A stretch of DNA of 64,000 bases from Liopterus haemorrhoidalis (GCA_963971575.1 OZ020613.1:45622239-45686238), one strand, 5' to 3'; shown: positions 11,685-23,405, counted from the stretch's first letter. Numbers and translations are program-made. Notes: a model not told the origin generated them from the sequence alone.

Positions 11685-12410
11685 TTAATTTTCATTAATA
11701 ATGCTTTGAACACTAAATGTATGAAGGCGACGTTTTATAGTGTTTAAACTCAAATGAAACGGATTTGCCTCCAATAATATATTATTAAATGTAGAAACTA
11801 ATCGGTTTAAGGGGGCGTTTTGGGCATAGTTACTCCTAGCAAAAGGTTGTCTAAAAAGGTATTTATTTCTTAAGTTGCGAAGTGGTATATTTAAATTTAT
11901 ATTCATAAGGAGATACGGTGAATCAATTAAGTTTTTAATAATTTTAGTAAGAAAAATTACATCATTGTTCATGCGTCTGCAATGCAAGGTAATCATTTTG
12001 AAATAATAACATCTTGATAAGTATGAAACATGTGATATTGGGAAGCGATAACTCAAATAATTCAGAAATTTCTTTTGAATTGACTCTAAGCGACGATCAT
12101 ATACATTATATCTGGGATTCCATATAACGGAACAATAATTTAAATGGCATAAGACAAAGGCGTTATAAAGTGTTATAAATGTATGGTGATTTTTAAATAT
12201 TTTGCATGTTCTAAATATAAATCCTAGATTCTGGTACGCTTTCTTACACACATGATCAATATGTACATTGAATAGAAATTTTTGATCAAAATACATTCCC
12301 AAGTCTTTTATAACAGATACTTCCTTTAGCAAGTTGGTATCGATGTTATAGTGATTCTGGATTAAATTAATATTTTTGGAAAACGTTATTTGATTTGAAA
12401 CATTTTTCAT
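11685..12410 (-). pseudogene. LINE ORF2 C-terminal part (frame-shifted)
   Basis: This 241-codon frame continues the RT polyprotein after a small indel near 12400. It begins with the NQITFSKN segment that normally follows the palm/thumb region and includes the LNYCSVIWNPRY motif typical of the post-RT region of CR1/Jockey LINEs. It ends at a stop at 11685. Confidence 0.8.
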
Positions 12411-14215
12411 AGTTGAGATAAAGTTTATTATTAACGCAGTAAGTATGTAAGTTAGACAGTTCCTGTTGCATTACGACACAATCCGTTAAAGAAGATATTG
12501 TTCTAAATATTTTTAAATCGTCGGCGTATAAGAGAAAATTTGAGTGATGAAAACATTCGTTTATATCATTAATAAAAACAATAAAAAGTAATGGTCCAAG
12601 GTGCGACCCTTGCGGAACACCGGACGTGGTATAAAAATATTTAGAAATAAATCCATTTAGAGCAACAGCCTGAGATCTATTCTTTCTGTAAGAGCACACC
12701 CATCTCAACAGATCACCATGTACACCGACTTGTGCCAACTTTGAAAGAAGAATATTATGATTTAGCTTATCAAAAGCTTTGCTGAAGTCGGTGTACACGG
12801 AGTCCACCTGAAGACGAGAGTCCATTGCCTGAAAAATATAATTCGAGTAGGCTAGAAGGTTGGATTCGACTGAGCGACCCTTAAAAAATCCGTGTTGTTC
12901 CGGAATAATGACATTTTTCAACGAATTAAACAAGTGATCGTATATGATTTTTTCAAAAAGCTTCGGGATGATTGATAGAATTGAAATTGGTCTATAATTT
13001 TTAATATTATGTCTATCCCCTGATTTAAAAATTGGGAATATCAAAGATTTTTTCCACAAATTTGGGAATATACCACTACTTACAGATTTTATAAAAATTA
13101 TGGATAGGGGCACAACAAAACCTGAAGCGCAATTTTTAAGTAATATTGCTGGAATACCATCAGGTCCAGCTCCCTTATTTATATCTAAGGATAAGAGGCG
13201 TTGAAATATATCACCCTCAACTATCAAGTCTGTGGCCAAAGACAAATTATCTGCAAAAGAGGAAATATTATAAGAGGGGTCGTTATCGGGTTCGAAAACA
13301 GATTCAAAATAAGCGGCGAACATATTGACTATATCATGACCTGTGGTTGCTGAAGTATTATTGAAGTTCATTATATTAGGAATGTTAGATGATGGGCCTC
13401 TTTTCATTTTAGAAAATTTCCAAATTTGTTTGGGGTCATTTTGTAAGTTTATTTCAAGAGATTTCAAATAATTTTTATAATCAGATTCAATTAAGAATTT
13501 GCATCTACTTCTAAGAATGCTGAAAGTTATATAATCATTGTAATTCTTGTAAATTTTCCATTTTTTATGATATTTATGTTTTTCCTTAATTACCTTAATT
13601 GTGGAGAGAGCGTACCAGAGTGGAAATTTATTATAAAATTTTGGTTTTAACGGAAAATGTAGACCCAAAATTTCATTCAGCTTACTATAAAACGTCTCCG
13701 TCATTTGATCGACGTTCAAATTTACGAACTGATTTTCCCAATCTATAGATATTAGATCCAATGTAATAGAATCAAAATTTGCATTGGTGAAGTTATAACA
13801 TTTAAAGGATATATTTGTATTTAAATTAGTGAGTTTGAAAAATGATTTTAATGTTACTGCAAGAGGGGGACGATGATGATCAATATTTATGAGAGGAAAA
13901 TCATTTCGTTCGACTTTTATGTTACAAAGTTTATTATGGAGTATTAAATCAAGAATTTTACAATTAGCATTAGTAATTGAATTATACTGTGCCAAATCGC
14001 AAAAAGAAATAGTATCGCACAATATATTCGATCTAAAATTATTAACATAAGACGGAGTCAAAAAATTTTGGTTACTGAGCTTCCAAGTAATTTGGGGGAT
14101 ATTGAAATCTCCACAAATCAAAATAGAATCATTTTCGATGTGACACAGTATATCACATAAATGGTTCAAAAAATTACAAAGTGCATTATCGTCATTGGGT
14201 GGCGTTTACTTGCCA
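12367..14215 (-). pseudogene. LINE ORF2: endonuclease remnant + reverse transcriptase
   Basis: The frame opens after a TAA at about 14217 with PPNDDNALCNF and continues into the APE-type endonuclease motif ICGDFN and a DHH box. The N-terminal endonuclease half, with its catalytic Glu, is missing. The RT follows with GPDGIP, NYRPISIL, motif A YTDFSKAFD, motif B SGVPQGS, and catalytic box LLYADD. The frame ends at 12367 after a frameshift that puts the C-terminus in another frame. It would copy element RNA at a nicked target if intact. Confidence 0.85.
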
Positions 14216-15008
14216 CTTTAAAATTTGGTATCGAGATACCTGGCAAGTTCTTATTGTCCCCTGTACGACGCTGTATCTTTGCTGCCGACAATACTTCATA
14301 TTTCTTGCGTCTTGAAGTAAATTTGACCACGATATTTTTGGGGCGGTTGTTACTGTTGACCACGTGCTGTACTCGATGTGCGATGCTGATGTCCTCACTC
14401 TGGACCGAGCAATTGAGTCCCGCAAAGACATTGGAGAGAGTATCGTAGACGTTTTCATTTTTAAATTCCGGAACACCCTGGATTTCCAAATTGTCGAGGC
14501 GGGATCTTTGTTCAAGATTATTTACGCGCAGATTGAGTTTGTGTACAGCAGATTTAAGAGTTTTGTTTTCTTCGTCCAGCTCATGAATTTTTGAACAATC
14601 TTTTTTTATAATACTGACAGTTTTTTCGAGATCTGCTATCTTTGCCCCATAAAAATTTAAAGAGACTTCAATGGTAGATAGCTTTTCAGTTAAAGTTTTA
14701 AAGTCAGACTGAATATTAGACACTATTTGTAAAATAGAGGTGAACTGAGTTTGAATACTTGCTTGGTCACTATCATCATCATCAGCAATTATTAAAACGT
14801 TGGATTGGAGCGGACGACACTCGGCGCATTCCCACTTCATACCTTCGGCAGTCAAGATTTTTAAATCACCAACAGGAAGCCCAGCACAAGATCCGTGGTA
14901 ATAGGATTTACAAGGACCGCAGCATTGTAGACCAGGAAATTTATTTATAATTTTCCCTTTACATGTAATACAAGTCTTTGAAGCCCTTGAGGAGCTTGGA
15001 GGAGCCAT
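14166..15008 (-). pseudogene. LINE ORF1 with PHD finger, C-terminally truncated
   Basis: 280 codons. Residues ~13-65 carry a Cys4-His-Cys3 pattern (CITCKGK..., CCGPC, HGSC, WECAEC), i.e. a PHD finger. Residues ~85-165 look like a coiled coil, followed by an RLDNLEIQGVPE segment typical of the ORF1 of these LINEs. After SIPNFKV the sequence switches abruptly to an unrelated tail (ASKRHPMTIM), which is the out-of-frame reading of ORF2 endonuclease sequence. This marks the deletion junction near 14210. ORF1 proteins bind element RNA as chaperones. Confidence 0.8.
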
Positions 15009-15115
15009 TACATTGATTACACTGCGAAACTGGAAATAATGAAGGGCACGCCGCTGGTAACACTGATAACTGACGTCACACTACAAACCGCTGTTGGCGC
15101 GTTGAGGAGGCTCAA

Positions 15116-15660
15116 ACTTGTTCAATTTAGTTTAACAGTTGTTTAAATGTTATTTAAGAACAAATAAGTGTTCATTGAATTATTTAAGCAATAAAAATAC
15201 ATTCACTTTGTATATTATTTTTTTCTCTTCAATTTAATATAAATCACTAATTTATTATAATTGAAAAAACCACGTAAAGTTTAAAATGATAATGGAGCAC
15301 AATTATGACACATGTATCACTTACGAAGGTTTGGAACTATATGAAATATGTTCTAAAATTATATTCGCGTATGTGTTTTATCTTTAATAAAATAATTGAT
15401 ATAATTATAACAATTGTTTAAATTATCCCCATCTTGCCTTATTGAATGTTAATATTATTTTTGTTCTTGTGCATCATTTATTTAACACATTTTTTATAAA
15501 AATTGTCTTCTGTATATAATATTGTACAATTTTCAAAAGTAAAATTATGATCCTTTTTATAATAATGTGTGGGAATGGGCAAATTTTTTAGGTTCTTATT
15601 CTTGTTTATGATGTTTTATCCTTTTTAGAGCTTTATAGTTATGACCAAAAACCCTTATAA
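15116..15660. other. Intergenic, nothing recognised
   Basis: AT-rich, no motif seen. Confidence 0.55.
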
Positions 15661-15664
15661 CAAC

Positions 15665-16490
15665 TGTCACGATGACCTAATTGATCCCTGGCAGCAGAAG
15701 CTGTAAGCCCATCCAGTTAGTAGAGGACATAATGTCGCTTCTGCCAAATGATGACCAAAGGCCAACGGTGGACGGAGAAGCCTTCTTGCTAATGCAGGTC
15801 AGACGAGACATTCCGGAGATTGTCGTGCCTTTTGGGACCAGGCAACATGGCAACAAATTTGGAACCAAAACCTGAGATGTGTCATCTGGCCAGCAAGGCA
15901 CCCGCTGGCGCGCGGAATGTTTATATTCGACAAGGCCCAAGAAAAGGCGAGCTTGTTGAGTATTATTAATAATGAATTAAGCTTTGCAGATGTCAAGGTG
16001 GGTGATATCGCTGAAAATGAAAAGAGAGAATTAAAAGCACTCCTGTGAGAGAGTTTTTCAAGAGGGGGGTCTACCTACTTGGGGGAGATGAAAATCTAGT
16101 TGACCACATGTACACAGATGTACCATCGACCATACAGGCTGTCATTTGCAGACGGAGAGATAGTTAAACGAAAGGTGCAGACGTTACTTAACAGCGATGC
16201 CATACGAGAATATGAATCGGAGTACACAAGCCCTATCGTGCTTGTGCCAAAAGCAAACGGCGAACGACGGATATGTGTTGACTACCGCGTACTGAATAAG
16301 GTAACAGTGAAAGACGGACATCCGATGCCACTTGTAGATGATGAATTCGCAGGTAAGTTTTACTATAGTACACTTGATCTAACACAAGGTTATAACCAAT
16401 GCCCTATGCATGTGGACTCTGTGCATAAGATGGCGTTTGTTACCCCTTACGGTCATTATGAGTGGTTGCATTTTATTATTTTTCAGGATA
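15665..16490 (+). mobile_element. Ty3/gypsy pol fragment (pre-RT to mid-RT)
   Basis: Three broken frames read as gypsy pol: 15900-16047 (ELSFADVKVGD, ending KRELKALL at TGA), then 16100-16495 with RPYRLSFADGEI, SPIVLVPKANG, RRICVDYRVLNK, FYYSTLDLTQGY and FVTPYGHYEWL. The sequence stops just before the MPFGL box and the catalytic aspartates, so the fragment is truncated. It is a different family from the LTR element at 18.4-22.2 kb. No LTRs were found. Confidence 0.75.
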
Positions 16491-16504
16491 CTTAACCTCA
16501 GTAG

Positions 16505-16665
16505 GTGATAACAAATTATTTCGTTACTTTGTAACATTAACAGAGTTGAATTGAGTTACAATTATTTTGTTTCATTTTAAATTATTTTATATAATTGACA
16601 ATGAATCACCGCATTTAAAATTTTCCTACTTACCTCCCCGCCGGTAACACGAACAAATAACTGTG
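16505..16665. repeat. Dispersed repeat family R1, copy 1, part 1
   Basis: It starts TTATTTCGTTACTTTGTAAC and matches 53900-53982 plus 54272-54335. The match resumes at about 17935 after a 1.3-kb interruption containing the RTE fragment. Confidence 0.6.
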
Positions 16666-16920
16666 GTGAAGTCGCACCAATTAGTTTTAAGTTTAGAAAT
16701 ATTATTAAAAAATATTTATGTATGTTAAATTTTGATTACTAAATTAATGTTTGTTGAAATTATGCTACGTAAGGAAATTGCGTAATTTTATGGTATTTAG
16801 AATAAATTATTTAAATGTAAGCATAATTGATATTAGATATTTCTATACTAATGAAGTTGTATGCTTGCCAGTATCTTTTATTAAATTGCCGACATCGCGT
16901 CTGGATACAATATGATTGAT

Positions 16921-16942
16921 TTCTCTCTCTCTCTCTCTCTTT
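16921..16942. repeat. (CT)n microsatellite
   Basis: A short uninterrupted CT run, probably inside or beside the 3' region of the RTE fragment. Confidence 0.9.
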
Positions 16943-17044
16943 GTCCTTTTAACTCCCAAGTGGAGCACAGGGCGCGTAAATGCGTTTCTATAGCCGGTAG
17001 AAAAAAGTGGTTGGTTGGCTAGACCAGCGCACTTCACTTCTTTT

Positions 17045-17718
17045 TATTTTCTTTTTAATTGGTGTTTCAGTACACAGTTGTTTATGTGTAATTCTCATTT
17101 ACACATATTTTTTCAACGATCTCTCTCCACTTTTCTCTATCCTTTGCTTTCCTTTTAATTTCATTCCAGGTCATTCCAATTTCTGCATATTTCCTGTTTA
17201 TGCTTCTTTTCCATGTCTCTGTCGGTCTTCCAGTTTTCCGTTTCCCTTTTGGATTATATTTTATTGCTTGTCTTGCTATGTTTTCCATTGGTTTTCTTAA
17301 CGTGTGTCCTATCCATTTCCATTTCTTATTTTTTATAGTCATCCTAACTGGTTCTTGTTCTGTTATTTCCCACAATTTTTGGTTTGTTTTTTTTTTCGGG
17401 CCAGAATATTCCCAAGATTTTCCTTAAACATTTGTTTATAAAAGTTTGTATACGTTGTATGTCCTTCTTGTCTCCTTTCCACGTTTCGGCTCCATACAGC
17501 AGGATACTTTTCAAGTTACTGTTGTATAATTTTATTTTAGTTTTTCTTGTTATTTCTTTTGCCTCCCATACCTTCCTTAACATGTTAAATGCATTTTGTG
17601 CTTTTCCTATTCTTGTCTGTATGTCTGTAGTGCAGCCGCCGTTTGCTTCTACCGTGCTGCCAAGATAGAAAAATGTATCAACAGTTATGATTGATTGATT
17701 GAATTTAAGGTAATACAT
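17045..17718 (-). mobile_element. RTE-clade LINE fragment (post-RT C-terminus)
   Basis: Two overlapping minus-strand frames (17344-17718 and 17082-17375) read as the end of an RTE-type polyprotein: FFYLGSTVEANGG, TDIQTRIGKAQNAF, LLYGAETW, then after a frameshift near 17360 KWKWIGHTLRK and GKRKTGRPTETWKR. The RT core and endonuclease are absent because of 5' truncation near 17718. It is inert. Confidence 0.85.
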
Positions 17719-17934
17719 TCGAAATTATTCTTCAGCTCTACTTCGGTCATCGGCTGTTCTTGATCACTTTACGCGTCGATCACATCATTGGCTACAAATA
17801 TGCAGTTCCAAATATACACATGTAATTATATTTGAATCCATATATTTAAATTTAAAATTTAAAAGAAGTTTCATTTCTTCCCTTAACCTGCTCTTAGATG
17901 AAAACATGAATTTGGCTTCATAGGTAACTACAAC

Positions 17935-18330
17935 GCCGCATAACGTATATTATTTTACTATAATACGCCTGGCCTTTAATACTTAAGTACAAAAACATCA
18001 TGTTTGTTTATCGTACTTTCCGAGTTACGGGCTTGTAACTCCTCGACAGTTCCAACCTGTATACGTTCTTGTATCGAAAAAGTGAAAATATTAAGCTAAA
18101 AAAAAAATCAGATTATTAACAAAATATATAGGTATTATACTAATTAAAAAAATACATCAATAATCAAAATACCCCCCCACACACTTTTTTCAATTAATTT
18201 TTTGTGTCTAATGATTCGTGTTGTATAGAGAGAGAAAGAGTTTTTCTCTGGGGTTATAATTATACTATAGCAACTGTGATCATAACTAGAGTTGTAAGAA
18301 TGTAGTTACTTCAACGTTACATTGTTTTAC
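17935..18330. repeat. Dispersed repeat family R1, copy 1, part 2
   Basis: It matches 54338-54712 with landmarks TATTATTTTACTATA, TTAATACT.AAGTACAAAA, TTTCCGAGTTA, a C-rich tract and AACTGTGATCAT.AC. The LTR element begins shortly after. Confidence 0.6.
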
Positions 18331-18359
18331 ATTATTACTTCATGTGACATATCTATATA

Positions 18360-18597
18360 AGTTACCTCAACAGTTCCCGCTGACTCCACACAATAAGACA
18401 CCACCCTTTTACATGACATATTCCCAAGATGTACTTCACACTTTTTAATAATCAGCATTTTCTTTTCAGCTTATATTAACATGTTTTGCATATTACTTCC
18501 TTAGTCTTAATTAAAATCTTGAACTGTAATAATTTAATTTTGTTAATGACGTAATAAAACTTTTTAAAAACTGATTCTGAACATTTGGACAGTTATT
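18360..18597 (+). repeat. 5' LTR
   Basis: It begins AGTTACCTCAAC and ends GGACAGTTATT, 238 bp, paired with 21950-22186. Upstream is CTATATA. Confidence 0.88.
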
Positions 18598-18615
18598 TGG
18601 CGCAGTCGGTAGGAT
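18598..18615 (+). other. Primer-binding site (tRNA-Ser type)
   Basis: TGGCGCAGTCGGTAGGAT directly follows the LTR. The first 11 bases are complementary to the 3' end expected of insect tRNA-Ser (...CGACTGCGCCA), as in 17.6/297. Confidence 0.75.
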
Positions 18616-19034
18616 CACTAAACGGTATTAGCGAATATAATATCGGTCTGTTTTAACAGTTTACAAGTGATACGAACAATAAAAACGTGAATATTAACAA
18701 AGACATTTCGCCACAAAAACATAGTGCAGAGAACGTGTGTAGAAGACTCTCAGAACGAAGATCGAAGACTTCTCGCAGCCAATTCCGATTCCAGCCAATT
18801 CCAATCGATGGACAGGTGGACACTACTATTCTTGTGAGTATTGATGTCATTCAGAGGTTATTTATCCAACTCTTCGGATAGCGACCCGAATTACAGTCAC
18901 GATAATTTTAATTCTGGCTCAGTAGAAAATTTAGTAAATATTTTAATACAAGTTTAGACTTGAATAAAGAAATGGCACTACCAGGCCCCGTAAATTCAAC
19001 GGTTGGTCCGACCCTTAGAAAGGAATAGCTGGCT

Positions 19035-19957
19035 ATGGTCCCAGAATTCCACGGACAACCGGAACTTTTATCGAGATTCATCGAAATCTCAGAAAAATTA
19101 GTCAAGTTTTATAATAATAGCAACCCAGACGACTTTGAGAACGAATATCTTTTGTCTAGTCTCATTTCAAAAATAAAAGGCGAAGCAGCAATAAACATAT
19201 CCTCTAGCGATATAACAAATTGGACAGAATTAAAAGCTGTCCTACTAAATGTGTATAGCGATAAAAGAGATGTCTATACGTTATATATAGAAACATCCGA
19301 ATTGAAACAAATACAAAATGAGTCACCTTTTGACTTTTACTTAAAAATACAAAAATTATTAAACTTACAAATATCATATTTAACAAGTCATTATACTCCT
19401 AGTTGTAGACCAGCCCTTAGCGAATTTCTAAGAAATCTAGCTTTACGAGTTTTATTACGTGACTTAGAGAACCCATAGGCTCTCTGATGAGAACCAAAAA
19501 TCCCGCAGATCTTAATGAAGCCCTTAACATGCTTACAAACGATTTTAATTTAGAAACTAGGCATAAAATCGACAAAAACCCGTGTAATGTAAAACCACAA
19601 AAAATAATTCCACAAAATTACAACCCTTCAATGCGAACTAAATTTTCAACGCAATTCCAACAACCCTCGCAACGTTCTCAATACCCACAAACCTTCCAAC
19701 GTTCTCAATACCAACAACAATCAAAATTTTCACCCGCATTCACTTCACAAACGTTCAACAATTATAAAACACTAACCCACCTACCAAAAACGTCTTTAGA
19801 CCAGGTACAAATCAAAATTTACCCAAACCAACTCCCATGTCAGTTTACACAAATAATACTTTCCAGAGACCACAACCTCAACAAAATTTCAACTTTAGAC
19901 AAAACGAACCAAAATTCTTATCTGAAGAACTGTTCAATATTGGTGACAATAATTTAG
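19035..19957 (+). pseudogene. gag (frameshifted)
   Basis: The first frame runs 19035-19478 and stops at TAG. The homologous continuation (from SLMRTKNPADLNEALNML) is in the next frame to 19957, so a one-base frameshift near 19470 breaks gag. The C-terminal part is Gln/Pro/Phe-rich with QPQQNFNFRQ-like repeats and shifts frame again to 19837-20085 (EPKFLSEELFN). No CCHC knuckle is seen, as expected for the 17.6/297 group. The protein would form the capsid. Confidence 0.75.
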
Positions 19958-20094
19958 AAACAGAACAGATACATTCAGAACTCGAACCAGATGATTATTA
20001 TGAACAATCTGTAGAACAAATTGATGATTCAAACGATCATAATTTTTTAGAGGAAATAGCCTCGGACCCCAGTTTGAATTACTAAATTTAAATA

Positions 20095-21574
20095 ATAACA
20101 AAAGCCAATTACCGTACATTGTATTCCCTGACAATAATTTAAAAGTATTGTTAGACACAGGTAGCACTAAGTCATTCACTAAACCCGAAATTGCAAAAAA
20201 GTATTTTCAAAAATCAATAGTCAATGATCCCTTTCAAATATCATCGGTACACGGTAATTCAACAGAGTACTACAGTATGTCTATGCCAAGTCCCAAAATA
20301 CTTAAAACAAACAGTTTGCCTTTAAAATTCCATTTGTTTAAATTTCACAAATACTTTGATTGCCTCTTAGGTTTAGATAATCTTAAATTACTAAACGCAA
20401 AAATTGATTTGGTTGATAATAAATTGATCACTCCTGAAACGTCCTTAAAAATCAATTTCCTTTGTTCTAAACCAACCGTAAATAATATCCAAATCCAAGC
20501 GAAATCTGAACAAGTGATAAAAATTAAGGTAAAAAATATAAAAAACGGTGATGTTATGATTCCCTACTCAAAATTCAATAAATTAGAGATACCACAATGT
20601 CTAACCAAAGTAAATAATCATCAAGCTATTTGTACTATTTTGAACCCAACAGAATCCGACATAACACTAAATTTGGATAATAACTTTCACGCCGAGAAAT
20701 TCGAGAATAACGAGCAAAATTCATTTGAACCAAACTTAAATTTCTTTAATACCGACAAGATAAAATTCGATGTTTCCAAAATTAGGACGGAACATATGAA
20801 CCCCGAAGAAAAGAACGAAATTTGTAAACTACTCAAAGAATACGCAGATATATTTCAATTAGATGATAAACCTCTTTCATTTACAAATAAAATAAAACAC
20901 AGAATAAGAACTAGTGACGAGATTCCCGTTTACACAAAATCATATCGGTACCCGGAAATCCATCGAACCGAAGTACGAAACCAAATAAAAAAGATGTTGG
21001 ACCAGAATATTATTAGGCTTTCCCACACTCCGTGGTCGTCCCCGACATGGATTGTCCCCAAAAAACTTGGCGCGTCAGATCATCAGAAATTGAGAATCGT
21101 GGTAGATTATCGAAAGCTTACCAATAAAACAATCGGTGATAGGTATCCCTTGCCTAACATTAATGACCTTCTAGATAAGTTAGGGAGATGCCAATACTTC
21201 ACGACACTTGATTTGACAACAGGTTCAATACGGAAAATGGACATTACGAATTTCTTCGTATGCCATTTGGGCTTAAAAATGCGCCCGCGACTTTCCAACT
21301 TGTCATGGGAGCTATTTTGAGAGGTCTTTTAAACGATAAATGTTTAGTCTACCTAGACGACATTATCATATTTAGTACAAGCCTCGAGGAACATGTTCAA
21401 AATTTGCGATCTGTCTTCGACCGTTTGAGACACGCGAACTTTAAGATACAACTTGACAAATCGGAGTTTTTAAAGAAAGAAGTATCATATTTAGGCCATA
21501 TCGTAACACCTGACGGCGTAAGACCCAATCCCGATAAGATAGCTGCAAATTACTACTCGATCAACAAGAGATAA
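20095..21574 (+). pseudogene. pol remnant: protease and reverse transcriptase
   Basis: Protease motif LLDTGSTKSF lies near 20150. RT begins near 20870 with WSSPTWIVPKK, RIVVDYRKL and FTTLDLTTG. There a small deletion, not a multiple of three, shifts the frame. RT resumes in the next frame ([13 protein letters not shown], catalytic box [20 protein letters not shown]) and stops at 21574. RNase H and integrase are gone. Confidence 0.82.
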
Positions 21575-21727
21575 GCTATAACGACAGAAGCTATGGCACA
21601 CCACTCATAATGAGCCCGCTAAATTTGGTATTAAACAAATCAAAAATATCAAATTTTACCATAAAAGTTTAATTTTATGTACCGTGTTTAAACGGTCAAA
21701 CTTGAAAAAATACAAGAAAATCCTGCT

Positions 21728-21949
21728 GTGATGTATCGAGAAGATCAAAACATTGTCCAGTACCATGCCAATATTTGGACAATCACGTTGTACGTCATCC
21801 TATTCATTGGAAGTTTTTACCTTCTCATAAAATGGATAAAAAACAAGATATCCAAGAAGCTGCAAAATCAAGAAAATGAAAAGGAACATTCCCAAGAAAA
21901 TCCAAAATCGAACAGCCTTCCGGAGGAAGCCTTCGTCCAAGGGGGGAGG
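21728..21949 (+). pseudogene. env C-terminal remnant with one membrane segment
   Basis: A short frame with one hydrophobic segment of about 20 residues (near 21780-21845) followed by a lysine-rich, then Glu/Gln-rich tail, running into the polypurine tract. Its place just before the right LTR and its layout fit the cytoplasmic end of an errantivirus envelope glycoprotein. The rest of env is deleted, so no functional protein is possible. Confidence 0.5.
21938..21949 (+). other. Polypurine tract
   Basis: AAGGGGGGAGG sits directly before the right LTR, the usual plus-strand priming site. Confidence 0.75.
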
Positions 21950-22181
21950 AGTTACCTCAACAGTTCCCGCTGACTCAACACAATAAGACACCACCCTTTT
22001 ACATAACATATTCCCAAGATGTACTTGACACTTTTTAATAATCAGCATTTTCTTTTCAGCTTATATTAACATGTTTTGCATATTATTTCCTTAGTCTTAA
22101 TTAGAATCTTGAACTGTAATAATTTAATTTTTTAATGACGTAATAAAACTTTTTAAAAACTGATTCTGAACATTTGGACAG

Positions 22182-22186
<5 letters not shown>
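21950..22186 (+). repeat. 3' LTR
   Basis: A 237-bp copy of the 5' LTR, directly followed by a (TA)n run. Confidence 0.88.

Positions 22187-22188
<2 letters not shown>

Positions 22189-22224
<36 letters not shown>
22189..22224. repeat. (TA)n microsatellite
   Basis: It separates the LTR element from the left arm of the PLE palindrome. Confidence 0.95.
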
Positions 22225-22226
<2 letters not shown>

Positions 22227-22279
22227 ACAATATTCTCTTGGTATTCGTCAGGTTATATTGTCAATAAAATAAAATAAAA

Positions 22280-22335
22280 TAAAATGAAACGTTTCGTGTA
22301 CATCCAATTTACACATCATCAGTCTAAAACAAATA
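22280..22335 (-). ncRNA. Hammerhead-like ribozyme core, PLE left arm
   Basis: On the minus strand: CTGATGA (complement of 22316-22322), one extra T, stem II GTGTA/TACAC, then GAA and palindromic ACGT. Hammerheads in PLE ends are documented. Stem I is weak here, so activity is uncertain. Confidence 0.55.
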
Positions 22336-22582
22336 AATATAATACATTACAATCATTGAAACAATTCATAATTATTTGAACAGAGAATTATACAAACAAG
22401 GTAGCATTCCAAAATCAGAAAAAAGAGACAAACTTACCAATTTCTTAAAAAATAAATGCTAATTGCATATGTCAAGTTAATAAAATAGAAACACATGATA
22501 CCTCTACGAGTGCATTGACCTACAGAGATAAGACAATTGCAAGTCAAATCCATGTCAGTGATTATAAAACAATGTAATATTT

Positions 22583-22831
22583 TTATAATAAAATTTGGTA
22601 GGCAGTGTTCAAATCATTCGTGTCCGTTTTTTTATTGACAACTTGATTTTTGGCTGTTTGAATGTGGAGCATCTCGGAGATGAGTCTTTTTTCCAAATTT
22701 TTTTCCTTATCAAGTATGCTTACTCCTTCATAATTAAATACATGACCGGTATTATTGGTATGGATTGCTAACGCAGTGCTATTGGGTTTTAGCCTTGTGT
22801 CAGAGCGATGTTGGGTTAGCCTTTTCCTCAA
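22583..22831 (-). pseudogene. PLE endonuclease (GIY-YIG) C-terminal piece, left arm
   Basis: The 82-codon frame includes KRLTQHRSDTRLKPNSTA, HVFNYEGVSILDKE and KRLISEMLHIQ, the end of the GIY-YIG module of PLEs (compare the longer copy at 63137-64000). The N-terminal GIY-YIG core and the RT are absent. Confidence 0.8.
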
Positions 22832-22846
22832 AATCTGGCTGGTGGC

Positions 22847-23070
22847 CCCAATAGCACTGCGTTAGCAATCTATACCAATAATACCGGTCATGTATTTAAT
22901 TATGAAGGAGTAAGCATACTTGATAAGGAAAAAAATTTGGAAAAAAGACTCATCTCCGAGATGCTCCACATTCAAACAGCCAAAAATCAAGTTGTCAATA
23001 AAAAAACGGACACGAATGAGTTGAACACTGCCTACCAAATTTTATTATTAAAATATTACATTGTTTTATA
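22847..23070 (+). pseudogene. PLE endonuclease C-terminal piece, right arm
   Basis: An open frame from STALAIYTNNTG through KRLISEMLHIQTAKNQ to the TAA near 23068, an inverted copy of the left-arm frame with a few substitutions. It has no start codon of its own. Confidence 0.75.
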
Positions 23071-23349
23071 ATCACTGACATGGATGTGACTTGCAATTGT
23101 CTTATCTCTGTAGGTCAATGCACTCTATCAGCTGGTGACGTATCTTGTCTAGTTTTTTCATACCTGTACAAACCATCGTAGAGGTATCATGTGTTTCTAT
23201 TTTATTAACTTGACATATGCAATTAGCATTTATTTTTTAAGAAATTGGTAAGTTTGTCACTTTTTTCTGATTTTGGAATGCTACCTTGTTTGTATAATTC
23301 TCTGTTCAAATAATTATGAATTGTTTCAATGATTGTAATGTATTATATT

Positions 23350-23405
23350 TATTTGTTTTAGACTGATGATGTGTAAATTGGATGTACACGAAACGTTTCA
23401 TTTTA
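23350..23405 (+). ncRNA. Hammerhead-like ribozyme core, PLE right arm
   Basis: CTGATGA at 23363-23369, extra T, stem II GTGTA/TACAC, GAA at 23390-23392 and ACGT. It is the inverted partner of the left-arm core. Confidence 0.55.

Larger units (their letters stand above)
11496..15115 (-). mobile_element. LINE of the CR1/Jockey-like group, internally deleted
   Basis: A minus-strand non-LTR element. 5'UTR is about 15009-15115, ORF1 with a PHD-type finger 14166-15008, ORF2 (endonuclease tail + RT) about 12367-14215, and the ORF2 C-terminus in another frame 11685-12410. The 3' end runs into an AAATAAAT-type tail around 11500-11525. A PHD finger in ORF1 is known from CR1-related clades. An internal deletion around 14205-14215 fuses ORF1 to mid-endonuclease, and a frameshift near 12400 breaks ORF2, so the copy is dead. 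Confidence 0.85.
18360..22186 (+). mobile_element. 17.6/297-like LTR retrotransposon (errantivirus type), internally deleted
   Basis: LTRs at 18360-18597 and 21950-22186 differ at about six positions (~2.5%). The primer-binding site TGGCGCAGTCG abuts the left LTR and a purine tract abuts the right one. gag and pol remnants resemble the 17.6/297 group, and a short 3' frame resembles the membrane-anchor end of env. RNase H, integrase and most of env are missing, and frameshifts break gag and pol. The element cannot transpose by itself. It sits against TA-rich DNA, in line with the known TATA/ATAT target preference of errantiviruses, but no clean TSD is visible. Confidence 0.88.

Noticed and set aside
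14161..14594. Plus-strand and second minus-strand frames over LINE ORF1
   Set aside because: Shadows of the ORF1 coding sequence without recognisable motifs.
17007..17668. Several plus-strand hydrophobic frames
   Set aside because: Antisense of the RTE LINE fragment; the minus-strand reading has the real motifs.
22187..22190. 4-bp TSD for the LTR element
   Set aside because: Left flank TATA and right flank TTTA do not match cleanly; the TA run on the right makes it ambiguous.
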